Source: Tropicimonas isoalkanivorans
GTDB lineage: Bacteria; Pseudomonadota; Alphaproteobacteria; Rhodobacterales; Rhodobacteraceae
Reading direction: 5' to 3'
Length of the DNA: 64,000 nucleotides
NCBI RefSeq assembly: GCF_900112335.1
Contig: NZ_FOLG01000016.1
Span: 29,487-93,486, forward strand
The position numbers and the translations under genes are program-made. Every line of letters starts with the position of its first letter. Position 1 is the stretch's first letter. Shown here in pieces: positions 11,415 to 20,167 of this stretch. The notes below the pieces were generated by a model. That model was not told the origin of the DNA and did no database searches. It saw only the letters and a list, made by a program, of their open reading frames with translations.

Positions 11415-12659
11415 TTACTCCGACGGCTCCCGGGCATAGCCGCTGTCATGTCCCGGCTGGCGGGGCAGCGCGTTGCGGAGCTTGCGGACCTCGCGCACGA
11501 GGGTGGAGATGTCGGTGCGCACGTCGGCCACGGTTTCCTGCCGGCCGGCGGCGATCTCCTCGAGGATGCGAAGGAGCTGGACGTCGATGGAGCGCAGGCG
11601 CATCCGGCTTTCCGCGTCCACGCCCGGGTCGGCCAGGTCGCCCTCCTGGCTGCGTCCGGATGGCGTGCGGTGCAGCATCTGCCGCTGGGTCTCGACCATC
11701 CGCTCCTGCCCCTCCGCAATGCGTTCGAGCAGGTCGGTGCTGCGGTCCCCGTGTTGCATGGTGCGGGTCAGCGAGGTCACCGCGGCGGCAACCTGGGTCA
11801 GCTTGTCGTCCACCAGGGTGCGGCTTGCGTCGGCCTCGGTAAAGAGCGTGCGCATCGCTTCCATTTGCTCGGCCATGTGGTCGAGCACCGCGATCAGCGC
11901 TCCGGCCTCGCCCGATACCTCGCCCTCTGCGCCGGCAAACCCGAGCCGGGTGATGGAGCTGAGCCATTCTTCCAACTCGCGGTAGAAGCGGTTCTGTCCA
12001 CGGGAGGCGAAGAGCTCCAGCAGCCCCACCACCAGCGAACCGGCGAGGCCCAGAAGCGAGGAGCCGAAGGCGGTGCCCATGCCGCCAAGCTGCGCCTCCA
12101 GCCCGTTCATCAGCTTGGAAAATACCTCCACGCCAGTCTCCCCCTCCTGCGGGGCGAGCGAGCGGATGGTCTCGACAACGGCCGGCACCGTGGTCGCGAG
12201 GCCGTAGAAGGTGCCGAGCAGTCCGAGGAAGATGAGCAGGTTGATGAGGTAGCGGGTCATGTCCCGCCCCTCTTCGATCCGTGTGGCGACGGAATCGAGG
12301 ATCGAGGTGGCGGAGGTCGAAGAGATCTGCCGGTTCACTCCGCGCGAGCGCAGCAGCGCGGCGAGGGGCGCCAGAAGGCGGGGAGCCGGGGTTTTTGCCG
12401 CGGATTGATGGTCCCGCGCGAAGGCCTCGATCCAGCGGACGGAGGAGGAGAGTTGCGCCACCTGGATGAAGCAGGCCAGGATACCCACGATGAAGACCAG
12501 CGCGATCGTCCCATTGAGCCACGGGTTGGACCAGAAAACCGGTTGAACCGAGGGAAAGATGATCCAGCCGCCGACGGCGACGAGGCCGCAGACCACCAGC
12601 ATCTGGACGATCTGTCGAACCGGTTGGGAAAACTGCGTGCGAGCCGGGGTGTCGCTCAT
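11415..12659 (-). CDS. MotA/TolQ/ExbB-family proton channel protein
   Basis: 414 residues from the ATG at 12657-12659. It has two N-terminal membrane segments (VRQIVQMLVVCGLVAVGGWI and a second one around GTIALVFIVGILACF). After a cytoplasmic loop come LINLLIFLGLLGTFYGLATT and MGTAFGSSLLGLAGSLVVGL, which match the conserved TM3/TM4 proton-path helices of the MotA/ExbB family. The C-terminal 180 residues look helical and cytoplasmic. The stop is 3 bp from the MotB-like start, so the stator pair is one operon. The length, tail and lack of flagellar genes argue against flagellar MotA. The partner and output of the motor are unknown. Confidence 0.8.
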   Translation of the reverse strand: MSDTPARTQFSQPVRQIVQMLVVCGLVAVGGWIIFPSVQPVFWSNPWLNGTIALVFIVGILACFIQVAQLSSSVRWIEAFARDHQSAAKTPAPRLLAPLAALLRSRGVNRQISSTSATSILDSVATRIEEGRDMTRYLINLLIFLGLLGTFYGLATTVPAVVETIRSLAPQEGETGVEVFSKLMNGLEAQLGGMGTAFGSSLLGLAGSLVVGLLELFASRGQNRFYRELEEWLSSITRLGFAGAEGEVSGEAGALIAVLDHMAEQMEAMRTLFTEADASRTLVDDKLTQVAAAVTSLTRTMQHGDRSTDLLERIAEGQERMVETQRQMLHRTPSGRSQEGDLADPGVDAESRMRLRSIDVQLLRILEEIAAGRQETVADVRTDISTLVREVRKLRNALPRQPGHDSGYAREPSE

Positions 12660-12741
12660 GGGGTCTGGAGGTCCGCCTGTGGTGTCATCTTGCGTCGCAC
12701 GATAAGTGTGCAGCCGCAGAATGCCAATGACCGGTGCACGT

Positions 12742-13308
12742 TCAGCCCCTATCCGATGCGGCAAGGGCACGCACGCGCGCGGCGAGCCAATCGAGATCCG
12801 GATCGGAAAGGCCGAGGTTGGTCAGGTGCTCGGCGGTGTTGAACAGGTAGTCGCAGTTCGGCCCCCGCCCCCCGCAGGCCCGCGCGATGATCTGCGCCTG
12901 GTCCTCGAGCGTGAGTCCGCCTCGATATTGGGCGTGGTCACGCTCGATCACATAGGTCAGCGCCTCGACCGTGCGCCCGTCACGCAATCGCAGGGAAACG
13001 AGTTCCTCCCGATAGGCATAGGATACCAGCTCCCGTTCGCGGAGGGCGTCGAGGGTGTCGGCCTCTGCGCCCGGCATGACCCGAAATGCCAGCCCGTCGC
13101 AGATGGCACCATCAGACGCGTCCAGCGCAAGAACTAGGCCTGGGCTGTCAGGCGTGCCGCGATAGTGGATGGAGGTCATGCAGAAAGCGCGGTGATAGCC
13201 ATCGAGCCGCGCCACCGCCTGCTCCTCCACCGGAAAGCCGGGGTGCCATATGAGGCTTCCGTAGCCGAAGACCCAGAGGGGTTGGGAAAGGTCGATTTCC
13301 TGAAGCAT
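12742..13308 (-). CDS. Glutathione-specific gamma-glutamylcyclotransferase, ChaC type
   Basis: 188 residues starting at the ATG at 13306-13308. The fold signature VFGYGSLIWHPGF near residue 13 is the substrate loop of ChaC-like gamma-glutamylcyclotransferases, which cleave glutathione to 5-oxoproline and Cys-Gly in the cytoplasm. Typical downstream elements are RFCMTSIHYRGTP-like and YVI-RDHAQY. The open frame extends further upstream but overlaps the divergent DUF2125 gene. It is followed after about 80 bp by the MotA-like gene on the same strand. Confidence 0.85.
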   Translation of the reverse strand: MLQEIDLSQPLWVFGYGSLIWHPGFPVEEQAVARLDGYHRAFCMTSIHYRGTPDSPGLVLALDASDGAICDGLAFRVMPGAEADTLDALRERELVSYAYREELVSLRLRDGRTVEALTYVIERDHAQYRGGLTLEDQAQIIARACGGRGPNCDYLFNTAEHLTNLGLSDPDLDWLAARVRALAASDRG

Positions 13309-13378
13309 GACTGGTCCCTTGCGCGTTCCGGGGTGTAAACCGGAAACAGCGGGAAACGAAAGGGGCGGCGGCGACGCA

Positions 13379-14386
13379 ATGAGACCGATTTGGCTGGTTT
13401 GGCTCGTGCTGGCAGCGGCGCTGGCGTGGAGTGCATATTGGGGGTGGAACGTATGGCAAGCCAAGGCCGACATCGTGGCGTGGCTGGAAGACCGGCGCAC
13501 GGCGGGCTGGCAGGCGGAATGGAGTGACATCTCGGTCGCGGGCTATCCCAACCGCGTCGACGTGACGATCTCCGATCTGGTGCTGGCCAATACGGATGCC
13601 GGCTGGGTCTGGAGTGCGCCGTTCCTGCAAATCCTTCGGCTCAGCTACGACCGGGACAAGGTGATCCTAGTCTGGCCCGATACCATGACGGTTGGAACGG
13701 TGGACGAGCAGGTGGAAATCACGAGCGACAACCTGCAGGCCAGCATCGCCTTCCTCCCGGGGCAGGCGCGGGAAGTTGAAGAAGCGGTTCTGGTGGGCAA
13801 CGGACTTACACTGCGCTCAGATGCCGACTGGAGGTCAGCGATCGGTCAGGTGCGATTGGCGATGCGCCCGGACCCGCAAGACCCGGCGCGGCGCGAAATC
13901 GGCGTGGAGATCACAGAACTGACGCCGAGTGCGGCTTGGGTGGTGCGTATGGCGGAGGCCGGGCTGGTGCCGCCCACGGTGGACCGGCTGGCAGCGGACC
14001 TGGCGGTGCGTTTCGACCGGCCTTGGGACCGGACCGCGCTGGAAGAGGCGCGACCGCAACCGCGGGAGGTGGAGATCGACGACCTCTCGGCACGCTGGGG
14101 CCGGTTGCAACTGCGGGTGGCCGGCGAGTTGACGGTCGGCCGCGATCGCCGGCCCGAGGGAGAGGTTGTGGTCAAGGCGACCAATTGGGAGGAGATCCTG
14201 GAGGCCGCGCGGCAGGGCGATGCGCTGCCGGAGGCAGTGGCCGGCACTCTTGACCGGACGTTCCGCCTCCTGTCACGGCTGGCAGGCAGCCCGAAGACAC
14301 TCGACATTCCGCTGAGCTTCGACGATGGGCGGATGCGGGCCGGCCCCGTACCGCTGGGGCCGGCGCCGAAGATTCGCATTCCCTGA
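13379..14386 (+). CDS. DUF2125 domain-containing protein, membrane anchored
   Basis: 335 residues from the ATG at 13379. There is an N-terminal hydrophobic segment (IWLVWLVLAAALAWSAYWGW) and a predicted periplasmic beta-rich body with EWSDISVAGYPNRVDVTISD, characteristic of the DUF2125 family found in alphaproteobacteria. The function is unknown. The gene is divergent from the ChaC-like gene with about 70 bp between starts, and convergent with the extensin-like gene across a terminator region. Confidence 0.8.
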   Translation: MRPIWLVWLVLAAALAWSAYWGWNVWQAKADIVAWLEDRRTAGWQAEWSDISVAGYPNRVDVTISDLVLANTDAGWVWSAPFLQILRLSYDRDKVILVWPDTMTVGTVDEQVEITSDNLQASIAFLPGQAREVEEAVLVGNGLTLRSDADWRSAIGQVRLAMRPDPQDPARREIGVEITELTPSAAWVVRMAEAGLVPPTVDRLAADLAVRFDRPWDRTALEEARPQPREVEIDDLSARWGRLQLRVAGELTVGRDRRPEGEVVVKATNWEEILEAARQGDALPEAVAGTLDRTFRLLSRLAGSPKTLDIPLSFDDGRMRAGPVPLGPAPKIRIP

Positions 14387-14410
14387 CAGGGCGCAGACGA
14401 ACGGGTGGAC

Positions 14411-14480
14411 GGGGGGCTGTCTGCCCCCCGCGCGTCCCGTCCCGGGACGCTCCCCCCGAGGATATCTTCAGACACAAGAA
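14411..14480. terminator. Paired hairpins and CCCCCCGAGGATAT motif between convergent genes
   Basis: GGGGGGC-TGTCT-GCCCCCC (14411-14429) is followed by GCGTCCCG-TCC-CGGGACGC (14432-14450) and then TCCCCCCGAGGATATCTTC. The combination of a G/C hairpin and a C-run plus GAGGATAT resembles a terminator-associated repeat I recall as common between genes in Rhodobacteraceae genomes. Position between two convergent stops supports a terminator role for one or both strands. Confidence 0.6.
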
Positions 14481-14506
14481 GGCGGGCGGGCGCGATCCTG
14501 AGCGAC

Positions 14507-15508
14507 CTATCGGCAGTAGGTGCCGCTACGGTAGCGGGCGGTGTCGAAGTGAAAATGGTCCAGGTGGTACTTGTTCGCCTTCGGCCCGAGGACGGTGCCG
14601 AACGGGCCGCAGGCAGCGCGGTGGATCGACTTCATCACTTTGGACCAGCTGCTGTTCCAGTCGTTCAGAACGGTGACGGCGGTGCCGTCTTTCAGGACGA
14701 ACCCGGAAATGTCCACCGCGTGCCCGCGGGCATGTTCGGACAACTTGCCGCCGGGAATGTTGTTGCGGGAGCGGCAGGCGTAGGAGGCGGCGATGGTGAT
14801 TTCGCTCGCGCCGCCACCGCGCTTGCCGACCGTCGGTTTGAGCGCCGTGTCGACCCATTTGTTCAGCGCCTTGGCGGTGGTGCAATCGATGGTCACGGGC
14901 GTGCTCAAGCCCACGCCAGACACCTCGGTAAGGCGGACGGGCGCTTCGATGCCGCAACCGCTGGAGGGGCGGCCGATTGTGGGGACAGCGACGCCCTTGA
15001 TGGCATTGACGCCGCAAACGGAACCGGCGGCGGAATAGCTCTCGCGGCGGCGGAAGAGCTTGCCGAAGCCGGCAGGGCGGACCTTGGGGTGCGGTGTGGC
15101 CGGCGTCAGCGGTACGACCATCGCCGCCTTGGATACGGTGTAGCCAGCCAGCGGATGGGGGGGGCGCGGCGTCGGGCGGAACTCCGCCCCGAAATGGATG
15201 CGCGTCGTCTGCCGGCCAACCTGAACGAGACCGTCAGCCGAAACCGGGACGTCGGAGAAGATGCCATTGCGCGGGCGGGGACGGGTCGCAGTGTCAAGAT
15301 CGGTGTCGTCGGCGACCGCCGACGGGGCGTCGGAACGGGCTGGCGGAACGGGGACCGCCTCAGACGGCTTCATGGGCGCGCTTGCGGGAGTGACGGCGGG
15401 CATCTCGGCTCGCGCTTGTGGGCGGGGACTGCTGGCGGGCGCATCGGTTGCGGACACCGCTCCTGCCGAGATGAGTCCCACCAGAACCGCGCCGATCGAT
15501 AGCCTCAT
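14507..15508 (-). CDS. Extensin-like C-terminal domain protein, exported
   Basis: 333 residues. A signal peptide ([20 protein letters not shown]) is followed by a Pro/Ala-rich low-complexity stretch to about residue 140, then the extensin-like domain (PF06904). The domain shows conserved SEHARGHAVDISGF and YHLDHFHFD, a His/Asp arrangement like LAS-type peptidoglycan peptidases, plus several cysteines (SVCG, CRSRN, AACGPFG, TYCR). Inference: a periplasmic cell-wall peptidase. Its ATG overlaps the tyrC stop as ATGA, so it is the last gene of a hisC-tyrC operon. Confidence 0.85.
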   Translation of the reverse strand: MRLSIGAVLVGLISAGAVSATDAPASSPRPQARAEMPAVTPASAPMKPSEAVPVPPARSDAPSAVADDTDLDTATRPRPRNGIFSDVPVSADGLVQVGRQTTRIHFGAEFRPTPRPPHPLAGYTVSKAAMVVPLTPATPHPKVRPAGFGKLFRRRESYSAAGSVCGVNAIKGVAVPTIGRPSSGCGIEAPVRLTEVSGVGLSTPVTIDCTTAKALNKWVDTALKPTVGKRGGGASEITIAASYACRSRNNIPGGKLSEHARGHAVDISGFVLKDGTAVTVLNDWNSSWSKVMKSIHRAACGPFGTVLGPKANKYHLDHFHFDTARYRSGTYCR

Positions 15509-16452
15509 GAGTCCGCCTGTGTTTGCCCTTCGCCTGCCGTTCCGTGGCTCCGACCGAAATCCGGGGCCGCCGTGTCCTGACCGGCCTCGATGATACTACG
15601 GCGGATCGCGCGGGTTCGAGTAAAATAATCGAAGAGCAGGTCGCCGTCGCCTTTGCGGATGGCGCGCTGCAGGCGCATCAGTTCCTCGATGAAGCGGCCG
15701 AGGATCTCCATCGTCGCCTCGCGGTTGTTCAGGAACACGTCCCGCCACATGGTCGGGTCGGAGGCGGCGATGCGGGTGAAGTCCCGGAAACCGGCGGCGG
15801 AGTACTTGATGACCTCGCTGTCGGTGACGCGGCGCAGATCGTCAGCCACACCGACCATCGTGTAGGCGATCAGGTGCGGGGCGTGGGAGGTGACCATGAG
15901 CACCAGGTCGTGGTGCTCCGGGTCCATCAGCTCCACGTGCGCCCCCATGTAGGTCCAGAATTGTTCCAATTTTGCAAAGGCTTCCGGGTCCGGTGCGCCA
16001 TCTGGAACGATCAGGGTATAGCGGTTCTCGAAAAGCTCCGCGAAACCGGACCGCGGCCCGGAATGCTCCGTCCCGGCAAGCGGGTGGGCGGGGATGAAAT
16101 GCACCCCCTCGGGCAGATGCGGCATGACTCCTTCAATCACCGCGCGCTTGACCGATCCCACGTCGGACACCGTGCAGCCCGGCTTCAGATGCGGGCCGAT
16201 CTCCGCGGCGACCTCGCTCATCGCACCAACCGGAACGCAGAGCACCACGAGGTCCGCGTCCCTCACTGCCTCCGCTGCCGTTTCGGCGACGAAATCGCAG
16301 AGATTGTCGTCCCGCGCGATTGCGCGAGTTTCCGCCGAACGGGCGAAGCCGGCGACCTCCCGTTGGAGCCCGGCACGGCGGGAGGCGTGAATCATCGACG
16401 AGGCGATGAGGCCGAGGCCGATGTAGGCGACTCGGTTGTAGATCACGCTCAT
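15505..16452 (-). CDS. tyrC: Prephenate/arogenate dehydrogenase, cyclohexadienyl type
   Basis: NAD(P)-dependent oxidative decarboxylation toward tyrosine. 315 residues from the ATG at 16450-16452, starting with the dinucleotide loop [13 protein letters not shown]. Conserved features include [35 protein letters not shown] with the catalytic His, and [18 protein letters not shown]. The start overlaps the hisC stop (ATGA) and the stop overlaps the extensin-like start, so three genes are translationally coupled. The specificity (prephenate or arogenate) cannot be read from sequence. Confidence 0.93.
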   Translation of the reverse strand: MSVIYNRVAYIGLGLIASSMIHASRRAGLQREVAGFARSAETRAIARDDNLCDFVAETAAEAVRDADLVVLCVPVGAMSEVAAEIGPHLKPGCTVSDVGSVKRAVIEGVMPHLPEGVHFIPAHPLAGTEHSGPRSGFAELFENRYTLIVPDGAPDPEAFAKLEQFWTYMGAHVELMDPEHHDLVLMVTSHAPHLIAYTMVGVADDLRRVTDSEVIKYSAAGFRDFTRIAASDPTMWRDVFLNNREATMEILGRFIEELMRLQRAIRKGDGDLLFDYFTRTRAIRRSIIEAGQDTAAPDFGRSHGTAGEGQTQADS

Positions 16453-17534
16453 GACAGACACTCGCGGAAGCTGCGAACGCCCTCGACCACTCGGCGGCAG
16501 CCTGCGTCGTCGCCCACGGTGATGCGCAAGCAGTGCGGCAGGCCGTAGCCCGCCACGCGCCGGACGATCACGCCGCGGGATTTCAGGTGTGCGTCCACGG
16601 CCTCCGCCTCCGCCGCGCTGGCGAAACGGGCCAGGATGAAGTTGGCGAGGCTGGTGTCCGACGGCACCCCGAGCGCGGCCAGTTCTTCTGCCAGCCAGAC
16701 GCGCAGGCGGGCGTTCTCGGCCTTGCACCGGACGGCCCAGCTTCGGTCCCGGATGGCGGCGATGGCAGCGGCCATTTGCAACTCCGACAGGTTGAACGGC
16801 ATCCGGATGCGGTTCATCACGTCGATGATCGGCTTCGGGGCGTACCCCCAGCCGACGCGCAGACCGCCGAGGCCGTAGAGCTTGGAGAAGGTGCGGGTCA
16901 TCACCACGTTTTCCCGCGCCTCCACCAGCGCCGCGCCGCCGTCGTATCCGTCCACGAATTCCGCATAGGCGCCGTCGAGTACGAGGATCGCCTGCTCCGG
17001 CAGACCGTCGGCCAGCCGCGCCAGTTCGTTGCCGCCGATCATTGTGCCGGTGGGGTTGTTGGGGTTGGCGATGAAGACCAGCCGGGTGCGCTCCGTGCAG
17101 GCGGCGAGCAGCGCGTCCACGTCCGTCACGCGTTCCCGCTCAGGCGCCTCTACGGGCGTCGCGCCGGCGGCGAGCGCCGAAATGCGGTACATGGCGAACC
17201 CGTGTTCGGTGTGCAGCACTTCGTCGCCTGGGCCGGCGTAGGCCTGGCAGAGGAACTGGATGATCTCGTCGGAGCCGACACCACAGATGATGCGGTCCGG
17301 GTCCAGCCCGTGCACCTCGGCGATGGCCTCTCTAAGGGGGAGGTGGTCCGTGTTGGGGTACCGGTGGATTTGGCCGATGGCGTCCGCAATGGCCTGCTTT
17401 GCGTCCGGACTGGGACCATAGGGGTTCTCGTTGGACGAAAGCTTGAGGACGTCGTTGACGCCCTCCACATGGGACTGCCCGCCCTCGTAGAGCGCGATTT
17501 CCATGATGCCGGGCTGGGGTGTGATCTGCGCCAT
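16449..17534 (-). CDS. hisC: Histidinol-phosphate / aromatic aminotransferase
   Basis: PLP-dependent fold-type I aminotransferase of 361 residues from the ATG at 17532-17534. It has [28 protein letters not shown], and the Schiff-base lysine in [18 protein letters not shown]. HisC converts imidazole-acetol phosphate to histidinol phosphate and often also transaminates aromatic keto acids. Its coupling to tyrC suggests it may serve tyrosine/phenylalanine synthesis as well as histidine. An alternative upstream Met at 17612 is less likely. Confidence 0.93.
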   Translation of the reverse strand: MAQITPQPGIMEIALYEGGQSHVEGVNDVLKLSSNENPYGPSPDAKQAIADAIGQIHRYPNTDHLPLREAIAEVHGLDPDRIICGVGSDEIIQFLCQAYAGPGDEVLHTEHGFAMYRISALAAGATPVEAPERERVTDVDALLAACTERTRLVFIANPNNPTGTMIGGNELARLADGLPEQAILVLDGAYAEFVDGYDGGAALVEARENVVMTRTFSKLYGLGGLRVGWGYAPKPIIDVMNRIRMPFNLSELQMAAAIAAIRDRSWAVRCKAENARLRVWLAEELAALGVPSDTSLANFILARFASAAEAEAVDAHLKSRGVIVRRVAGYGLPHCLRITVGDDAGCRRVVEGVRSFRECLS

Positions 17535-17701
17535 GCCTGTCTCCTTCGGAACTGTCTCATAGCGACAGGTGATCGCAGATGCCAGATGCTCACGTAACGT
17601 AAGGGTAGACATATGCGGCGCGTGGAAATGCAACGGTGAATTAGGTGGGTGTGAGTAATGGCCGAAGCGGGGATCGGCCAATTGAGAACAGGAGACAAAC
17701 C

Positions 17702-18601
17702 ATGGCGCTATTTGCTGCTACCCAATCGTTCGATATCACTGCGATAGACTTCAACCTCAATCTCCGGACAAAAACGTTAAGTTACTTCGTGAACGATTTG
17801 GACGACAACGAGCCGAAATACCGCGACGGGTTCGCGATCATCGCGGAGCGTGGCGGACAAGAATTTGGGTCGCTCATTTTGGGTCCGTCGATTTCGGCAA
17901 CGGACGAGAAGGTCTATGGGGGCGAATCCAGCGGATTTGTCGAAGTGTCTTTTTCGGAGTCAACCGGGTACTCCAAAACGATCTGGGGAATGTTGAATTT
18001 CTCGATGCCGGCCGGGGAGATCTACGATGCCATTTCGACCCGTTCCAATGGAGACGATATGCGGGTTATGCGCAGCGCACTCTCCGACAATGATCGGATC
18101 GTCCTGAGTAAAGAAGACGACACGATCTTCGCCTTCGGTGGCGACGACCGGATTCGAGCGCGTGCCGGAGACGACCTCGTGAAGGGCAATCTGGGCGACG
18201 ACACGATCATGGGTGGCGCCGGGTCCGACCGTCTGGGAGGGGGCCAGGGGAATGACACCTTACTGGGGAATCTCGGCCAGGACTTTCTGCGCGGAAATGA
18301 CGGGCGCGATGTGTTGGACGGTGGCGTTGGCCGCGATGTGCTGGTCGGCGGTGCCGGTCCGGACCGCTTCGTCTTTGGGAAGGGCTACGACCGGGACGTG
18401 GTGAACGATTTTACCGACGACCAGGATACGCTCGTGCTGGACAGTGCCCTGTGGGACGGCGACCTGAGCCGCCGCCAGATCGTGCACCAGTTCGCCGAGG
18501 AGAGACACTGCGGCACCTTGCTCGACTTCGGCGCTGAGGAGATTCTGTTGCGCGGTGTCGACGACGCTCACGACCTGAACAACGACATCCAGATCGCGTG
18601 A
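17702..18601 (+). CDS. Small RTX calcium-binding repeat protein
   Basis: 299 residues from the ATG at 17702 behind AGGAGA. Residues 1-140 are a beta-rich region of no recognised family. Residues 146-226 hold nine tandem nonapeptides of the GGxGxDxLx type (for example [27 protein letters not shown]), which bind Ca2+ in parallel beta-rolls. There is no N-terminal signal peptide, consistent with type I secretion through a C-terminal signal. No enzymatic domain is visible and no T1SS genes are nearby. It runs toward the hss gene with only 17 bp between stops. Codon use is a little less GC-biased than in neighbours. Confidence 0.8.
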   Translation: MALFAATQSFDITAIDFNLNLRTKTLSYFVNDLDDNEPKYRDGFAIIAERGGQEFGSLILGPSISATDEKVYGGESSGFVEVSFSESTGYSKTIWGMLNFSMPAGEIYDAISTRSNGDDMRVMRSALSDNDRIVLSKEDDTIFAFGGDDRIRARAGDDLVKGNLGDDTIMGGAGSDRLGGGQGNDTLLGNLGQDFLRGNDGRDVLDGGVGRDVLVGGAGPDRFVFGKGYDRDVVNDFTDDQDTLVLDSALWDGDLSRRQIVHQFAEERHCGTLLDFGAEEILLRGVDDAHDLNNDIQIA

Positions 18602-18618
18602 CGCGGCAGGCCGCGCCC

Positions 18619-20040
18619 CTACCCTGCCAGCACGTTCCGGAACGCCCAGGGCTCCTCCTCGATCAGGTCTTCGGGGAACTGGCTTTGGCGATCCGTGAGT
18701 GGGGTCCAGTCAGTGTAATGGGCCTCTACCGGACCGAGGTAGGGGCGCTGAACCTCCAGGCAGCGTGCGTGGTCCATCTCGTCGGTTTCCACGATCCCTG
18801 CACCGGGGTTCTCCAAGGCCCAGACCATGCCGGCGAGGACAGCCGAAGACACTTGCAGCGCCGTGGCGTTCTGGTCCGGCGCGAGGTCCTTGGTCTCGTC
18901 GTTTGAGAGGCGGGAGCCGAACCACAGGGCGTTCTTTTCGTGGCCGTAAAGGAGCACGCCGAGTTCGTCGATGCCCGACGTGATCTCGTCCACCTCTAGG
19001 ATGTGGTGTTCTTCCTGGATCTGCCCGGAGCCGAACATCTCGTGCAGGCTCAGCACGGCATCGTCGCAGGGGTGGTAGGCATAGTGGCAGGTCGGGCGGA
19101 ACTCCGGCGCGGCGGGATCGCCGACGGTGTAGTAGTCCGCGATGGAGATGGCCTCGTTGTGGGTCACGAGAAATCCGAACTGTGGCCCCGGCGTGGGGCA
19201 CCACGTGTTGACGCGGGTGTTGGCGCCGGGTTGTTCCAGCCAGATCGCGGCGCGGCAGCCCACCTCCTGCCGGTGGCCGTTCTCAGGGAACCACGGCTCG
19301 AACGTGCCCCAACCAAGCTCGGCAGGCTGGAAACCCTCGGCAATGAACCCCTCGACGGACCACGTGTTGACGAAGACGCCGAGCGGCCGCGGCTCAAGTC
19401 GCACCTGCGTGTCGCGTTCGGCGATGTGAACGCCCTTCACCCCCAGGTCGCGCATCAGGGCCGCCCAACCGGCGCGGGCCGCTGGCAGAGTTGTGTCTCG
19501 CCCGAGATCGCTGGCGAGCGTCAACAGCGCCTCCTTCACGAACCAGCTCACCATGCCCGGGTTGGCGCCGCAGCAGCTCACCGCCGTGCTACCCCCCGGA
19601 TTGGCCGCCTTTTCGTCCCGCACCGCCTGCCGCAGGGCAAAGTTGGTGCGGGCCGCGTTGTCCTCCGTGCCGAAGTAGTAACCCGCCCAGGGCTCCACCA
19701 CGGTGTCGATATAGGGCACGCCCAGTTCACGGCAGAACTTCATCAGATCCAGCGAGGAGGTATCGACGCTCAGGTTCACGACGAAGCCGGCGCCCGGTTC
19801 CACAGCATCCCCGAGGACCGTGCGGTAGTTCTCCGGTGTCAGCGCCTTCTGGACGTGGCGGACACCTTCGCGCTTCAGCATGTCCGCCTTGCCCGCGTCC
19901 GGCTCGATCACGGTCAACTTGTCGGCGTCGATCTCGAAATGGCGGCGGATCAGCGGCAGCGTCCCCCGACCGATCGAGCCGAACCCGATGAGAACCACGG
20001 GGCCGTCGATACGAGCGTAAACGGGATGGGACTGGGACAT
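18619..20040 (-). CDS. hss: Homospermidine synthase
   Basis: 473 residues from the ATG at 20038-20040, with AAAGGAG upstream. NAD-dependent enzyme making homospermidine from putrescine (or putrescine plus spermidine), typical of alphaproteobacteria. The Rossmann loop VVLIGFGSIGRGTLPLI is at residues 15-31, followed by family-specific TVVEPWAGYYFG, CCGANPGMVSWF and TWCPTPGPQFGFLVTHNEAIS. It is divergent from the radical SAM gene with 127 bp between starts. Confidence 0.95.
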   Translation of the reverse strand: MSQSHPVYARIDGPVVLIGFGSIGRGTLPLIRRHFEIDADKLTVIEPDAGKADMLKREGVRHVQKALTPENYRTVLGDAVEPGAGFVVNLSVDTSSLDLMKFCRELGVPYIDTVVEPWAGYYFGTEDNAARTNFALRQAVRDEKAANPGGSTAVSCCGANPGMVSWFVKEALLTLASDLGRDTTLPAARAGWAALMRDLGVKGVHIAERDTQVRLEPRPLGVFVNTWSVEGFIAEGFQPAELGWGTFEPWFPENGHRQEVGCRAAIWLEQPGANTRVNTWCPTPGPQFGFLVTHNEAISIADYYTVGDPAAPEFRPTCHYAYHPCDDAVLSLHEMFGSGQIQEEHHILEVDEITSGIDELGVLLYGHEKNALWFGSRLSNDETKDLAPDQNATALQVSSAVLAGMVWALENPGAGIVETDEMDHARCLEVQRPYLGPVEAHYTDWTPLTDRQSQFPEDLIEEEPWAFRNVLAG

Positions 20041-20167
20041 GCATGCTCCTTTCGCTTTCCGGCCCACACCTTAGCGCCTGTGGGCGGGAGGTCCATGCAC
20101 CGGCGGGACGGCGCCGGCAAGACGGTTTCGTGATCGCGGCGGACTTGCCTCGGCCGAGAAGGAACAT

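Noticed and set aside
9165..12659. A Zorya-type anti-phage system, because of the MotA/MotB-like pair
   Set aside because: No ZorC, ZorD helicase or ZorE nuclease gene is adjacent; the neighbours are an M23 peptidase and a ChaC-like enzyme. The long coil is in the MotB-like protein, whereas in Zorya the MotA-like protein carries the tail.
10488..12842. 784-codon plus-strand frame opposite the MotA/MotB-like genes
   Set aside because: It spans two well-supported minus-strand genes and has typical shadow composition.
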